Assembly: GCA_037146715.1 (NCBI GenBank)
Contig: JBAWWO010000003.1
Location: 1 to 64,000 of the forward strand
Source of the DNA: Alphaproteobacteria bacterium
Lineage (GTDB): Bacteria > Pseudomonadota > Alphaproteobacteria > UBA7879 > UBA5542
Direction of reading: 5' to 3'
Length of the DNA: 64,000 nt
The position numbers and the translations under genes were made by a program. Shown here piece by piece: positions 63,376-64,000 of this stretch. A model generated the notes under the pieces. That model saw only the letters and a program-made list of their open reading frames with translations. It was not told where the DNA came from and ran no database searches. Position 1 is the first letter of the stretch. Each line of letters opens with the position of its first letter.

Positions 63376-63969
63376 CTATGCCTTATCTAAATCCCGTTCC
63401 GTCTCAACCCCCTGCGGTGTATCAGGCCACACGATAGAGCGGGCCCGATTTTTACAGTACGTAATCAAATCTTCCCGATGATGGGGCTCAGCCTTTGAAA
63501 GGGGACGGAACTCACGTCGTTCAAAAGTTTGGCCCACCATATCCTCTAGTTCTTTCAAGTCCTCAGGGCTCACTTTATTGAAATCCACAGTTTGCAAAAT
63601 GACGGCTTTTGATAAATCATACAGGGCCAATAAGGCATCCGGGTCTTGATCTGGCTGCTTCATCATCCCAACAACCCTTTTGTAATCATCTAAATTTCCC
63701 ATAGGGGCTTTTGTTTCATACATGCCTTCAAAAAAAGGCGCATTATCATCCACTTCTGACAGGGTGGCCACAAAAATTAGGGCACATTCTTTCACATCAG
63801 GATCTGTTGGGTCACACTCAATCATTTTGGCTGCCGCTTGTTCTATGGATTTTTCACAAAGTTCAGCCCCTCCATCCGGGCAAATACCCCCTTGACTTGA
63901 GTGGACGTAAAAAATGGTGACTATGCTTAAAAAAAATTGCGTTAAAGAAATTTTTTTATTTAATATCAT
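63376..63969 (-). CDS. Secreted hypothetical protein upstream of the M48 protease
   Basis: The protein has 197 residues with a signal peptide (about 1-27) and a mature part rich in acidic residues. Cys pairs near the start (ICPDGGAELCEKS, ECDPTDPDVKECAL) may form disulfides; the rest is helical, acidic, and ends ERDLDKA. No family is recognised. It is 32 bases upstream of the M48 gene and on the same strand, so it could be cotranscribed with it. Confidence 0.65.
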   Translation of the reverse strand: MILNKKISLTQFFLSIVTIFYVHSSQGGICPDGGAELCEKSIEQAAAKMIECDPTDPDVKECALIFVATLSEVDDNAPFFEGMYETKAPMGNLDDYKRVVGMMKQPDQDPDALLALYDLSKAVILQTVDFNKVSPEDLKELEDMVGQTFERREFRPLSKAEPHHREDLITYCKNRARSIVWPDTPQGVETERDLDKA

Positions 63970-64000
63970 GGTCTTGTTCCATTTTTATCTATTTTTTCCG

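Noticed and set aside
1-64000. CRISPR arrays, tRNA or rRNA genes, insertion sequences, prophage
   Set aside because: No evenly spaced direct repeats with unique spacers, no tRNA-like T-loop and acceptor pairing, and no transposase or phage genes were seen by eye.

Overview
The window is a gene-dense, fairly AT-rich bacterial chromosome segment. The core genes point to an alphaproteobacterium: a short prolyl-tRNA synthetase without the editing insert, a 98-residue L28, an alphaproteobacterial-type family 4 uracil-DNA glycosylase, ubiE, and an EnvZ/OmpR-like pair. The composition, the many small secreted proteins of unknown function and the toxin-antitoxin-like pairs would fit a host-associated lineage such as Holosporales, but there is no rRNA gene here to confirm this. 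No tRNA, rRNA, CRISPR array, insertion sequence or prophage was recognised. Layout. 1-6.8 kb: truncated atoE, then sfsA-map-radC, proS (minus), and lnt-trmB. 6.8-10 kb: dnaK and dnaJ, with a CIRCE operator over the dnaK promoter. 10-14.1 kb: a two-component system with a small exported protein (minus), then the overlapping ubiE-dut-rnhA group. 14.1-16.6 kb: a repeat-rich gap, a GT4 glycosyltransferase and two small Gly/Gln-rich secreted proteins. 16.6-20.3 kb: a candidate peptide-modification (RiPP) locus, made of a 25-residue peptide gene, an intergenic terminator, an HExxH-type peptide hydroxylase-like protein and a DMT exporter, followed by a convergent LysR gene and a small unknown gene. 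20.3-24.2 kb: LonB-like protease, LysE exporter and BI-1 protein. 24.6-41.9 kb: a two-partner secretion pair, a TpsB pore with a His-rich N-terminus and a giant 5154-residue TpsA exoprotein made of about 33 repeats. 41.9-47.3 kb: a GT-like anchored protein, tsaD, fabI, a YggT protein, folD, a DUF721 protein and an FkbM methyltransferase. 47.4-50.3 kb: small secreted proteins and recA. 50.6-54.9 kb: M16 peptidase, VOC protein, a NUDIX remnant, a frameshifted exported propeller-like gene, a doubled palindromic operator and an OmpA-like protein. 55.2-56.7 kb: an AbiE type IV toxin-antitoxin pair. 56.8-64 kb: tgt plus a queuosine-precursor transporter, rpmB, a NUDIX lipoprotein, a Fic/HTH 'mobile mystery' pair with two palindromic operators, a uracil-DNA glycosylase, an M48-TPR protease and a secreted unknown. 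How the genes work together: tgt and the transporter form a queuosine salvage unit; dnaK and dnaJ are heat-shock partners; TpsB would export TpsA; abiEi/abiEii and the HTH/Fic pair each look like self-regulated toxin-antitoxin modules. The proposed novel system is the 16.8-18.9 kb peptide, hydroxylase and exporter cassette. Two dispersed repeat families fill many of the gaps. One forms long hairpins whose arms differ between copies in a base-pair-preserving way.
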